A stretch of DNA of 64,000 bases, taken from Sedimentisphaerales bacterium. GTDB lineage: Bacteria; Planctomycetota; Phycisphaerae; Sedimentisphaerales; SM23-30. The notes under the pieces were generated by a model. It saw nothing but the letters and a program-made list of their open reading frames with translations. It had not been told where the DNA came from and searched no databases. Position 1 is the first letter of the stretch, and each line of letters opens with the position of its first letter. Shown in pieces: positions 8,447-18,200 of this stretch. The stretch covers positions 82,464 through 146,463 of the forward strand of contig JAFGKT010000053.1 of NCBI GenBank assembly GCA_016928435.1, written 5' to 3'. The position numbers and the translations under genes were made by a program.

Positions 8447-10126
8447 ATGTATGTAGCGAAAGGGATCAAAAACATGCAACAGCCCCACCCCGGATATAAT
8501 CTGCCTCCATTTGGCTGCCCTAGCACCGTCCAGATTGCAACTATCTTAATAATCAGTATTTGCGCAATCACTCTCGCCCAGACCACTATCACCGAAACCC
8601 CCAATATCCCCGCGACCACCGAAAATCTCACCTACACAGAAGAAATAACCCCTCCTATAACACTCTCCCAAGAGTCTGTCCAGCCCCAACCTGCCCAGGC
8701 CGTCGTCATCACCGTTGATGGCATGATCGACGACGGGCTCTACGAATCCATCAAACGTCGCACCGAAGAAGCCATCGACAACGGCGCCACCTACATCATC
8801 TATCAAATTGACACCTATGGCGGCGCCCTCATCGCCGCGTTCGAGATATGTAACTACCTAATGCTCGACGTCTCACCCCGAGTACACACCGTCGCTTATG
8901 TGCCCACCAAAGCCATATCCGCCGGCGTCATGATCAGCGTCGCCTGCAATGACATAGTAATGAAACGTGGAACCACTATGGGAGACTGCGCCCCCATTAG
9001 TGCGACCGGCCAAGCCATTGAAGGCGTCGAACGCGAAAAAATCGAAAGCCCCACTCGTGCATTGTTCCGCAACGCCGCCGAAGCTAACGGCTACCCCAGC
9101 GCCCTCTGCGAAGCCTTCGTAACCATAGGCCATCAAGTTTACCAGGTCCGCAATCTCCAAACCCACCAATATGAATATTTCGAATCCGACGATCTGCCTA
9201 CCGACCCTTGCGCCTACGACCTGGCCAACCAAAAACTCATCGTTGATGACGACGAGCTGCTTACCGTAAAGGCCACCGAAGCATTGGAACTAGGCCTATG
9301 CCGCGTCATCCTCGACGAACCCATCGGCACTTACAGTGAAATCTTAGCCTTCTTTGAAAACCGCGATAATGTCGTATTTGCCGGCCCACCAACCGTCTTG
9401 CGCCCTAATTGGTCCGAGCAAATGGTCCGCTTCCTTACCAGCCCCATCGTCGCGGGCCTGCTGACCTTGGTCGCCCTCTTGGGTATCTACGCCGAACTCA
9501 ACAGCCCAGGACTCGGACTTCCCGGTGCCGTAGCCGTCGCCGCTCTAGCCATCCTCTTCGGCAGTAAATTCATGATCGGCTTGGCCAATTGGTGGGAAAT
9601 CGCCCTCTTCGTAATTGGCATAGTATTGCTACTCATCGAAATCTTCGTCATACCAGGGTTCGGCATCGCAGGCATATCAGGCCTAATCCTCATACTCTTC
9701 TCACTCGTCGCCATGATGATCCCAAACTCCCCCTCCGAATGGCCCATCCCACAAACCCCCTTCGATTGGGAACTGTTCCAAGAAAACCTAATCTATACTA
9801 TGCTCGGTATTTTCGCCTTCTTTATCTGCGCCTATTTTCTCGGTAAATATTTCCCCAGACTACCCATCGCTAACCGCCTTGTACTTGTCGCGCCCCAAAA
9901 AACCATCGCCGTACCACCAATCAAAACTATCGCCCCCGCACCAGAACTCCCCGTCAAAATCGGAGACGTCGGCGTAACCCTCAGCCAACTAAGACCCGCA
10001 GGCAAAGCAAAATTCGGCAAAATACGACTCGACGTCGTAACCCAAGGCAACCTCGTCGAAAACAATCAGCAGATTAAAGTTGTAGCCATCGACGGAAACA
10101 GTATAGTAGTAAAGGAAATTTCCTAA
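8447..10126 (+). CDS. NfeD-type membrane-bound serine protease (ClpP-like domain plus NfeD)
   Basis: Membrane protease of the long NfeD class, usually encoded next to stomatin/flotillin-type proteins. The ATG at 8447 has AGAGGG six bases before it; ATG 8474 is an alternative. The 559 residues contain an N-terminal membrane/signal segment (TVQIATILIISICAITLAQ), a ClpP-like protease domain (AVVITVDGMIDDGLYESIKRR, YQIDTYGGALIAA, catalytic-Ser block AISAGVMISVACNDIVM, then TTMGDCAPIS), and KATEALELGLCR. Four or five membrane helices follow (around VAGLLTLVALLGIYAELNSP to the SLVAMMIP segment), and then the soluble NfeD OB-fold (VGDVGVTLSQLRPAGKAKFG). It leads an operon with a second, short NfeD protein and floA, suggesting joint work in membrane microdomains. 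Confidence 0.9.
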   Translation: MYVAKGIKNMQQPHPGYNLPPFGCPSTVQIATILIISICAITLAQTTITETPNIPATTENLTYTEEITPPITLSQESVQPQPAQAVVITVDGMIDDGLYESIKRRTEEAIDNGATYIIYQIDTYGGALIAAFEICNYLMLDVSPRVHTVAYVPTKAISAGVMISVACNDIVMKRGTTMGDCAPISATGQAIEGVEREKIESPTRALFRNAAEANGYPSALCEAFVTIGHQVYQVRNLQTHQYEYFESDDLPTDPCAYDLANQKLIVDDDELLTVKATEALELGLCRVILDEPIGTYSEILAFFENRDNVVFAGPPTVLRPNWSEQMVRFLTSPIVAGLLTLVALLGIYAELNSPGLGLPGAVAVAALAILFGSKFMIGLANWWEIALFVIGIVLLLIEIFVIPGFGIAGISGLILILFSLVAMMIPNSPSEWPIPQTPFDWELFQENLIYTMLGIFAFFICAYFLGKYFPRLPIANRLVLVAPQKTIAVPPIKTIAPAPELPVKIGDVGVTLSQLRPAGKAKFGKIRLDVVTQGNLVENNQQIKVVAIDGNSIVVKEIS

Positions 10127-10175
10127 ACATAGTCTATTCCACAATAACAAATAACCCTATGCGGATTACAAATCT

Positions 10176-10673
10176 ATGATTACCTATGCTGTCGTATTAT
10201 TTCTTTTGGCGGTATTGCTTACCATCATGGAAGTGTTCCTGCCCTCCGGCGGTGTACTCGCCGCTATGGCGGTCGCCGCCGCCGTCGCGTCAATCGTCTG
10301 CGCCTTTCATCAAAGCGAAGCAGTCGGAGTTATATTCCTCATCATCGCCATCGTCGTCGGACCTACGCTAATCATCGTAGGAATGAAAGTCTTTCCCAAA
10401 ACCCCCGTCGGCAAACGTATTATCCTAACACCTTCGGTCGAATCCGCCAATCAACGCGGCCGAGACGGAGTCGCCGAAACCGATTACTCCAACCTAATTA
10501 ACCAAACAGGCGTCGCCGTCACAACCCTTCGCCCATCCGGAATCGTCGAAATTAACGACGAACGTTATAGCGCCGTAGCTCAAGGATGCCTCATTAACCC
10601 CAATCAAAAAATCATCGTCATAAACGTCGAAGGCAACAACATTATCGTGGAACTAGACGAAGATAACGCCTAA
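10176..10673 (+). CDS. short NfeD-family membrane protein
   Basis: Only the membrane and OB parts of NfeD are present, in 165 residues: two or three helices (ITYAVVLFLLAVLLTIMEVFLPSGG, AMAVAAAVASIVCAF, GVIFLIIAIVVGPTLIIVGM) and a C-terminal OB-fold (LINQTGVAVTTLRPSGIVEINDE ending IIVINVEGNNIIVEL). There is no protease domain. It follows the long NfeD gene by 49 bases and precedes floA by 55. In Bacillus an NfeD protein is encoded beside floA in the same way, so this is probably the FloA partner. No clear Shine-Dalgarno sequence is visible, so translation may depend on the gene before. Confidence 0.85.
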   Translation: MITYAVVLFLLAVLLTIMEVFLPSGGVLAAMAVAAAVASIVCAFHQSEAVGVIFLIIAIVVGPTLIIVGMKVFPKTPVGKRIILTPSVESANQRGRDGVAETDYSNLINQTGVAVTTLRPSGIVEINDERYSAVAQGCLINPNQKIIVINVEGNNIIVELDEDNA

Positions 10674-10728
10674 CCTCAGTGTGCAAAAACACATAAATCA
10701 TCAACCCCAGTTATAGGAGTAACAAACC

Positions 10729-11877
10729 ATGATCAATATGCTAGCGGCTCTCAGCGGCCTGGCTATCGCTTTACTTGTCGTTCTACTGATTGTCATCTTA
10801 GGTCTCGCCGCCGTCATCTTACGATTCGTCGGAATCTGGATCCAAGCCCTATCCAGTGGCGCGCCAGTAAGCTTCTTCAACCTCTTTGGTATGTGGCTAC
10901 GTAAAGTGCCGCCTCAACTAATCGTCCGAGCTCGTATCTCCGCTGTCCAAGCCGGCGTCCAAGAACTCACCACTCGTGATCTCGAAAGCGCCTACCTCGT
11001 CCGCGCTGAACAGTCCGATGTTATGGTCTGTGTCAATGCCTTGGTCATCGCTTTCAAGGCCGGCGTAGAAATCAGCTTCTCCGATCTCCAGGCCCACCAC
11101 TTTGCCGGCGGACACGTCATCGAACTCGTCCAAGCAATGGTCGCAGCCCATCGCGCTAAAATCGCTCTTACCTTGGACGTCGCTCGTGCCATCGATCTGG
11201 CCGGCCGTGACATTCTCGAAGCTGTTCAAACTACTGTCAAACCCAAGATCATTGACTGCCCAACTCAAGTGGCCGGAACCAACATGCTCGACGCCGTCGC
11301 CAAAGATGGTATCCGACTCCTCGTCAAAGCTCGCGTTACTGTCCGCTCCAACATCAACCAACTCGTACGCGGTGCCACCGAAGAAACCATCGTCGCCCGT
11401 GTCGGCCAAGGTATCGTCAGCGCTATCGGCTCACAAGCAACTTACAAAGACGTACTCGAAAATCCCGACCGTATCAGCCAAAAAGTTCTATCCAGCGGCC
11501 TTGATGCCCAAACCGCCTATGAAATCGTATCCATCGATATCGCCGATGTCAGCGTCGCCAGTGTGCGCGATGTCGCCAACGTCGGCGCCTTGCTCGAAAC
11601 CGAACGGGCCGAAGCCGACAAACAACTACGTCAGGCCGAAGCCGAAGGTCGCCGTGCCATGGCGGTCGCTCGTGAACAAGAAATGCAAGCCGCGATTCAA
11701 GAAAACCGTGCCAAGGTTGTTCTCGCCGAAGCCGAAGTGCCCAAAGCCATGGCCGAAGCGTTCCGAAACGGCAATCTCGGAATCATGGATTACTACCGCA
11801 TGAAAAACATCGAAGCCGACACCGGCATGAGAAGATCCATCGGCGGCGATACCACTGACCCAGAGAAAAAGAAGTAA
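10729..11877 (+). CDS. floA: flotillin-like protein FloA
   Basis: Scaffold protein of bacterial membrane microdomains. A GGAG site precedes the ATG. The 382 residues begin with one membrane helix ([23 protein letters not shown]), followed by the FloA/YqfA SPFH-like body ([85 protein letters not shown]) and a long charged coiled coil ([28 protein letters not shown]). Length is near the usual ~330, with some extra C-terminal residues ending in EKKK. It closes the nfeD-nfeD-floA set; a stem-loop follows. Confidence 0.95.
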   Translation: MINMLAALSGLAIALLVVLLIVILGLAAVILRFVGIWIQALSSGAPVSFFNLFGMWLRKVPPQLIVRARISAVQAGVQELTTRDLESAYLVRAEQSDVMVCVNALVIAFKAGVEISFSDLQAHHFAGGHVIELVQAMVAAHRAKIALTLDVARAIDLAGRDILEAVQTTVKPKIIDCPTQVAGTNMLDAVAKDGIRLLVKARVTVRSNINQLVRGATEETIVARVGQGIVSAIGSQATYKDVLENPDRISQKVLSSGLDAQTAYEIVSIDIADVSVASVRDVANVGALLETERAEADKQLRQAEAEGRRAMAVAREQEMQAAIQENRAKVVLAEAEVPKAMAEAFRNGNLGIMDYYRMKNIEADTGMRRSIGGDTTDPEKKK

Positions 11878-11893
11878 CCATAGTTGATCATAA

Positions 11894-11926
11894 GCCTCGG
11901 GCCCATCTTCCAAATGGACCCGAGGC
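11894..11926 (+). terminator. stem-loop after floA
   Basis: GCCTCGGG/CCCGAGGC (8 pairs) with an inner CCAT/ATGG stem and a 7-base loop, 17 bases past the floA stop. No U run follows, so it may be an RNA-stabilising or partial-termination hairpin rather than a full intrinsic terminator. Confidence 0.5.
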
Positions 11927-11992
11927 ATAATAGAGACAAACAACAATCTGCTTTAGCAGCATCCGTCCCAAAAATCGCATCGGAGTTCTATT

Positions 11993-12841
11993 ATGCTGTT
12001 TCCCAGCCTCCACAATTTAATGATGTTGGCCGCACGCCGGCCCACGCCGCCGCCCTCCGAGCCAGATAGCCCAGGCAATTGGACCAAGATTATCGTACCC
12101 GTGGTCCTCATGGTACTCTATGGCTTAAGCAGCTTGCTCAAGAAAAAACCAACATCTTCGCCTCCACCAACATCATCAAGACAAAGAACCACCCCACTCC
12201 CCAATCAGCCAAGACCTACTACACCCCAACGCGCTTCGCAACTGCCTACCTATGCCCGAAAAAGAATGGGACAAACCTCCTCTACCTCAACACCACCGAC
12301 CCGGCCAACCCAAGTTCCCAGACCGACCCAACCCACACAACCAACCAGACGCCCAACCACCATACCGCAGCAGCGCCCCCAACAACAGCCGCCTCAACCA
12401 CATGTCGCGCAGCGCCGTCAGCCTACGCCACAAACCCCAACTCACCGTCCTCAGCCAACCCAACACCCCAGACCGGTCCAACAACCACAGCAACCAGTAC
12501 ACCGTCGCACACAAAAACAACAGGCGACGCACCCAACTCAGAAACAAACCACCGTTCAAAGACAACGCGCCATCGCCGCCGCGCGCGAACGAATGGCCGC
12601 TCAAAATAGAATACCAACCTCCAAACCCATGACAGTCATCAAACCGTCACACAGCACCAGAAGTCGCAGGCCTGCCGCCTCTCAACAACAGCCCGCTACC
12701 CCGTCGCCCGCGGCCCAATCGCTCGCCCAAATCCTCAACCAAGCTAACCCATGGGCGAGAGGCGTCATCTACAGCGAAGTCCTAGGCCAACCCGTAGGCC
12801 TACGCAGCAACGCCGGCCCGTTGCCCGGTTGCGGAAACTAA
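11993..12841 (+). CDS. membrane-anchored Pro/Gln/Thr/Arg-rich protein of unknown function
   Basis: No family recognised. CGGAG seven bases before the ATG supports the start. The 282 residues have a short N-terminus, one membrane helix (TKIIVPVVLMVLYGLSSLLKKK), and about 200 residues of low-complexity P/Q/T/R/S sequence. A short ordered tail (AQSLAQILNQANPWARGVIYSEVLGQPVGLR) ends it. The high positive charge and proline content suggest an extended linker that may lie along peptidoglycan, LPS or nucleic acid (inference). It is 67 bases downstream of the floA stem-loop and 8 bases upstream of a glycosyltransferase, so it shares a transcript with the latter. The strong C/A bias of the + strand exaggerates its P/Q/T content. 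Confidence 0.7.
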   Translation: MLFPSLHNLMMLAARRPTPPPSEPDSPGNWTKIIVPVVLMVLYGLSSLLKKKPTSSPPPTSSRQRTTPLPNQPRPTTPQRASQLPTYARKRMGQTSSTSTPPTRPTQVPRPTQPTQPTRRPTTIPQQRPQQQPPQPHVAQRRQPTPQTPTHRPQPTQHPRPVQQPQQPVHRRTQKQQATHPTQKQTTVQRQRAIAAARERMAAQNRIPTSKPMTVIKPSHSTRSRRPAASQQQPATPSPAAQSLAQILNQANPWARGVIYSEVLGQPVGLRSNAGPLPGCGN

Positions 12842-12849
12842 AAGCAGCT

Positions 12850-14016
12850 ATGATCAAAATCGCCCTTGATTTACGCCTCGCTGACCTGCCCGGCGGCGGA
12901 TTCTCATACGCCGCCCATCTGCTCCCGGCATTGCTCGCCCTCAAACAACCCGTGCAGTGGCAAATCTATCATAATCCCAACAGCATACCCCAAAACCAAA
13001 TCATACAACAACTCGCCTCCGCAACCACCGCGCCAACCAACACCAACTTACCCGACAACATCGAACTGCGCCCCGTGCGATCCCGCTGTCTGTCGCTAAC
13101 CCAACACCTGGAATTCTTCTTCACCCCATCCAATGCTCAAATCTATCATTACCTCCATTTCGATATGCCCCTCGGCATCCGAAATCTCCCACTAGTCATC
13201 ACCATCCACGACCTCTACCCCATCAGCATCCCACACTATTGCAGCCCCCTCAAACGCGCTTACTTCCACCATCTCACCAAACACAACTGCCAACGCGCCG
13301 CCGCTGTTATCGCCATCTCCCAATACACCAAAGCCGACATCATCCGCTTGCTTGGTATCCCCGAAAACAAAATCTTCGTCGTCCCTCAGAGCCAAGCCGC
13401 TCAGTTCCAACCAATTCAAGACCCCGACATCCTCCAACCAGTGCAACAGCGCTACCATCTGCCCCAAAACTTTATTTTCTACACCGGCAATCACAAACCT
13501 CACAAAAACCTCGACCGTCTTATTCAAGCCTACGCTCGTTTGCCCCAGTCACTCCGCCGTGAATTCCCTCTCGTACTTACCGGCCGGGTCGGCCCCGACA
13601 CCGCGCCACTGCAAAACCGCGCCCAACAACTAAACATCACCGATTCCGTCCGGTTCCTAAACTGGGTCGAAGAAGATGACATGCCCGCTATCTATAACTT
13701 AGCTTCGCTCGTTGTACTGCCAAGCCTCTACGAAGGCTTCGGATTAGCTCCTCTCGAAGCCATGGCGTGCGGCACTTGTGTGGCATGTTCCAACACCACC
13801 GCGATTCCGGAAGTCGTTGGAAAGCTCGGCCGATTGTTCGACCCCACCAACATCGACCAAATCACCAACGCCATCCAAAACGCTCTGACCAAGGACTTCC
13901 CCAACACCCAACTTGTCGCCGCCCATATCAAACACGCAGCCAACTTCTCCAAACAAAAAACCGCGCAGATGACATTCGATGTTTATCAACACACCATAAG
14001 AAATACCACCCCATAA
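12850..14016 (+). CDS. glycosyltransferase family 4 (GT-B, GT1-like)
   Basis: Transfers a sugar from a nucleotide-sugar donor, probably onto an envelope polysaccharide. The ATG at 12850 begins right after the preceding stop (12841); longer readings overlap the P/Q-rich gene and add Arg-rich non-conserved sequence. The 388 residues show a Rossmann N-half (IKIALDLRLADLPGGGFSY) with VITIHDLYPI and AAAVIAISQYTKADIIRLLGI. The C-half has FIFYTGNHKPHKNLDRLIQAY, LVLTGRVGPD, FLNWVEEDDMPAIYNLASLVVLPSLYEGFG and the E-x7-E motif EGFGLAPLEAMACG. The acceptor cannot be predicted. Coupled to the preceding membrane protein by position. Confidence 0.9.
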   Translation: MIKIALDLRLADLPGGGFSYAAHLLPALLALKQPVQWQIYHNPNSIPQNQIIQQLASATTAPTNTNLPDNIELRPVRSRCLSLTQHLEFFFTPSNAQIYHYLHFDMPLGIRNLPLVITIHDLYPISIPHYCSPLKRAYFHHLTKHNCQRAAAVIAISQYTKADIIRLLGIPENKIFVVPQSQAAQFQPIQDPDILQPVQQRYHLPQNFIFYTGNHKPHKNLDRLIQAYARLPQSLRREFPLVLTGRVGPDTAPLQNRAQQLNITDSVRFLNWVEEDDMPAIYNLASLVVLPSLYEGFGLAPLEAMACGTCVACSNTTAIPEVVGKLGRLFDPTNIDQITNAIQNALTKDFPNTQLVAAHIKHAANFSKQKTAQMTFDVYQHTIRNTTP

Positions 14017-14086
14017 CCCCACACACACCCTCCGCCGACAACTACCCAGCTTGCGTCAAACCATTGCCCCTAATCAAACCCCCACG

Positions 14087-14713
14087 TCATTCAAAGTCCT
14101 CAACTTCATGCGGCCAAGGTATCCGCAAACGCCAACCAACCTGCAGAACGTCCGGATCATTAATCACATCCCGATTCGCCTGATAAATCACATTCGCGAA
14201 GCTCCCGCTGCCATAATAATACACTTGCGATATCCGCGTCAGCGTGTCGCCTTCCTGCACCACATAGTAACGCGGCTCACATGGATCCGGTTCCGGAACG
14301 AGACCGGCCGCCCCATCGACCGCCAATCCTTCAACCATCGTATCCGCTTCCACCGCGATACAAGGATCAGACCCGTTCAACGAAGGCATAATCACACCAC
14401 CGGTTTCCACTGCCGCCTCAACGGGAGAATCCTCAATCGTCGCCGACGATTCCGCCAACACACTCGTATCTATCGCCGTTACGTCTTCCGCCAAATCTTC
14501 AACGTCTAAATCTTCCGAAGAGTCGGACGTATCGACCGCCTCTGTATCCAAACCACTACCTGTATCCGCCGCCGCAGAATCGGTAGCACTAGGCACAACA
14601 TCCTGCACCACTACCGGCGCCGCAGATTCGTCCCGACGCGTCACCAGCAAAACCACCGCGCACACCACCACTACAATACCCAAAATGATACCTAGTTTTA
14701 AGTCCGTTCGCAT
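14087..14713 (-). CDS. single-pass membrane protein with C-terminal LysM domain
   Basis: Probably anchors to the inner membrane and binds peptidoglycan. AGGGAG precedes the ATG. The 208 residues start with a helix (LGIILGIVVVVCAVVLLVTRR), continue through ~110 residues of acidic, Ser/Asp/Val-rich linker, and end with a LysM domain (YYVVQEGDTLTRISQVYYYGSGSFANVIYQANRDVI ... LQVGWRLRIPW). Such LysM-tailed single-pass proteins are frequent in planctomycete genomes. It is a lone gene, convergent with the glycosyltransferase, with no terminator in the 70-base gap. Confidence 0.8.
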   Translation of the reverse strand: MRTDLKLGIILGIVVVVCAVVLLVTRRDESAAPVVVQDVVPSATDSAAADTGSGLDTEAVDTSDSSEDLDVEDLAEDVTAIDTSVLAESSATIEDSPVEAAVETGGVIMPSLNGSDPCIAVEADTMVEGLAVDGAAGLVPEPDPCEPRYYVVQEGDTLTRISQVYYYGSGSFANVIYQANRDVINDPDVLQVGWRLRIPWPHEVEDFE

Positions 14714-15218
14714 GGTTTACTCCCTTTCTGTACATCCCCTGGACAATGCATCCAAACGTGCCCAACCAACCTCTTCTCGAAAGTCACACCAAATCCGCAC
14801 CAACAATAATCGTAACCATTCACGCTCTTGCAACCACCAATGAACCAATAATGCCTTTATTCGTGCCTATTCGTAGCTATTTGTGTTTATCTTGTTTTAT
14901 TGTGGAAGCGCCCAGCGCCATTTCCCAACCACCTACCTTTGGTCAATCTATAAGTGCGATTCGCACCGCTCTTTTGTGGTTAATAATTCTCTGACCTATA
15001 TTCTTCATTACGCTCATCGACTAACCCCTGTGCCGTTATAATGCCCCTGGCAGCTATATTAGTGAATATTAGTGTCAATTAGTGGTTCTCTTTGCTGTGA
15101 ACGCTTACCAATAATCCAACCTATCGCTACTGCGCAAATCACTTGCGCCAACACGATAAGCTGTTGTTTTAATGCAGAACCATTTTTGTAGAGACTCTAG
15201 ACTTCACCGTCCCGGATA
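14714..15218. other. intergenic region with AGTG-type dispersed repeat
   Basis: 505 bases without a convincing gene. It contains 15044-15107, which resembles 51393-51462 (shared core CCCCTGGCAGCT, then ATTAGTGAATATTAGTGTC and GTGGTTC, ending near TGAACG). Around 14853-14905 lies a looser copy with TTATTCGTGCCTATTCGTAG. These look like members of a dispersed non-coding repeat family. Confidence 0.6.
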
Positions 15219-18200
15219 TCACTCCGTCCCGGCAGCCGATTTCTTTTCGCCGACTTCCGCACCATACAGCAACGGCGTCGCGATGCCGATCGAAGAATAC
15301 GTACCAACAAGTACACCTATGATCAAAACATAGTTGAAACCACGCAGACCCTCGCCGCCCCATATATACATTACAACCAAAACTATCAAGGTCGTAAACG
15401 ATGTCAACAACGTACGTGAAAGCGTTTGGTTGATACTGCGGTTGATAATGTCCGGCGTCAAAACCGTTGCCTTCCCGCGGTTCTCGCGAATCCGGTCAAA
15501 AACAACTATCGTATCGTTAAGAGAATAACCAATAACCGTCAAAAACCCCGCGATCATCGGCAAATCAATCTTGAAGTCTCTTATGCCCAACGCACGACCA
15601 ACCGCTGTCTGCGAAAGCCACGCCGAGGCCGCGACCATACCCGCCGCGATGCAAACGTCATGCACCAAGGCGGCCACCGCTGCCAAACCAAAACGGGCCG
15701 TACCAAATCGAATCCAAACGTAAACCACAATCGCCAACAGCGAAAATACTATCGCCACCAGCGCGTCGTTCAAACTTTGCTGACCAACCGACGGATCGAT
15801 CTGAGTAACCCAAGGCAATGTCTTTTCTTCACTGAGCGCTTGGCCAAACAATTCCGTCTGACTCTCCGCAAACGCCGTCCAAGTCCGCATATCGTCGGTG
15901 TCAGCGTTGACATTGTAAATCACCTCTTCAGGCGCTACCGCAATCTCCACACCCGTCACCAACGCCTCTTCATTCGTAGAGCCATCCAGGCCGAATACCT
16001 CATAGTTCAAACCACCGACCCGTGCGTTGTCTTGTAAACGCATCGCCGTAAAACGATCCATAACCCGAGCCAAACTTTCACTCTGGCCATCACCAAAATT
16101 CGCTGTAACCAACACACCGCCCAAATAAGACTGGTCAATGTTCGGCTTCGTGCGCAGTAAATCCTCCGTAATCGGATCATAATGCAACGTCGGCTCCAAA
16201 TCGCTCGGAGTCGTTAAGTGCCCCATTAGCGCCGTGTGTATTGTGTCGCTGACAATATCGTCCGTTTGAATCGCTTCAGCAGACAACTCCCAATCGGCCG
16301 GCAATACCCCACGCAACGCGCTGCGAACCCGCGCCGGACTGTTCTGACTCGTAAGCAAAGTATAATTGCCCCCCGATTCCGTCACTTCTACATCCGCCAT
16401 CCGATCGTCACCCAGCTTCGCCGCCGAATCACTCACCCGCGACTGCAATTCCGCCGCCGAAATACCACCCAATACATCACGGGGTATCTCAACCCGCGTT
16501 AAATTCGTCGCCGTAGTTACAATCTCAAACTGATGCTCTTCCGGCGCACCAATACGCTGTACCCGAGCATTCAAGGTGCTGCGACCACCCGCGCCAGTTA
16601 CTTCCGTATCGTTAATCGCCTGCTCCACCGCTTCACGATCCATACTGTCGTCGGTCAGCAGCACACGCACACTTGTACCACCGGTGAATTCAATCGAATA
16701 CGGACTGTTCTCAGCCCGATTGTCATGCCGATGCACAAACATCCCTATGCCGCAAATAACCAATGCTCCCGAAACCACCCAGAATAACTTCCGCGCTCCC
16801 ATCCAGTTGATCTTACTCGTGCGAATCAAACGCATCATGACCAGCCGGTTCTTCAGTATCTTGAACTCCGTCAGCAAATCAAAAATCACCCGCGTCACAA
16901 ACAACGCCGTGAACATACTCGTCACAATACCAATCATCAACGTCAGAGCGAAACCCTTTACTTCTTCCGACGCCAACATATACAATATCAAAGCCGTAAT
17001 AAATGTCGTTACGTTCGCGTCCAAAATCGTCCGAAACGCGCGGTCATAACCGTTCTTGATCGCCATTCGCAATGAACTGCCCCGCTCCTGCTCTTCACGA
17101 ATACGCTCAAAAATCAGTACGTTAGCGTCAACAGCCATACCTATCGTCAAAATCAAACCCGCGATACCAGGCATCGTAAACGTCGAGCGACTGAAAGCCA
17201 TTACCCCCAAAATAATCAGCAAATTCATGAACAGCGCAATGTCCGCTAAAGCACCTGCAACCAGGTAGTACAGCAGCATAAACAACGCAACCGCGATCAA
17301 ACCCGAAAGCGCCGCCGTCAAACCAGCGTCAATGTTCTCTTGACCCATCATCGGACCAACACTGTTCATGCTGATCGGTTGATCACCCAAACGCGCCGGC
17401 AGAGAACCAGCGTTCAGCTTGTCAACCAAATCGCGTATCTCTTGCCGCGAAAAATCACCCGTGATCTGACCTTGATAATGAATCGCTTTTTGAATCGTCG
17501 GGGCCGAAAACGCTTGATCATCCAGCAAAATACACAACTGACGCTGCATGTTGTTACGCGTCAAATCCAAAAACAGACCGGCACCAATCTCGTTGAACTC
17601 AAAGTCAACCGCTAAACCGCCTGATCTATAATCAATGCCTTGACGCGCATCGGTCAACTGCCAATCCCCATCGGACTCCAGCATAGTCTCGCCAGCCTTG
17701 TTCGATGCCAATACATAACCCGAACCAGCGAATTCGTCTATGACAACATTCGTCCCCCGCATCCCGTCTCTAAAATCTTCCAAGTCCCGAATCCGATGCC
17801 ATGAATAATCTTCATTCACGTAACGCGCGGGCATCGGACCATATTCCGCCAACATCCCACGATAATGTGCCGCGTCACTTTCCCGAAATTCCGAAGAACC
17901 AACGACCGGCAGAATACGAAATTCCAAAACACCCGAACCACGCAACTTACGCATCAGGTCCGCTGGATCGTCCAACTGACCCTTGTTTTCAGCGTAAGCA
18001 GCGTAAGCAACCGCTAGTTCGTCCAGCGTCGAGGCAAGATCCGCATGCTGATTCTTCAATACGTTAATTTCATCCGAAAGAATCGTCCCACCCTGCTCCA
18101 AGAAACGTGTCAAACGCTCCAGGTCAATATTGCCTTGATCAAATTCCCGCCAGGCAGCGTCCAACGCGCCCTGAAAACCGCCAACCGTACTTTCCTCAAC

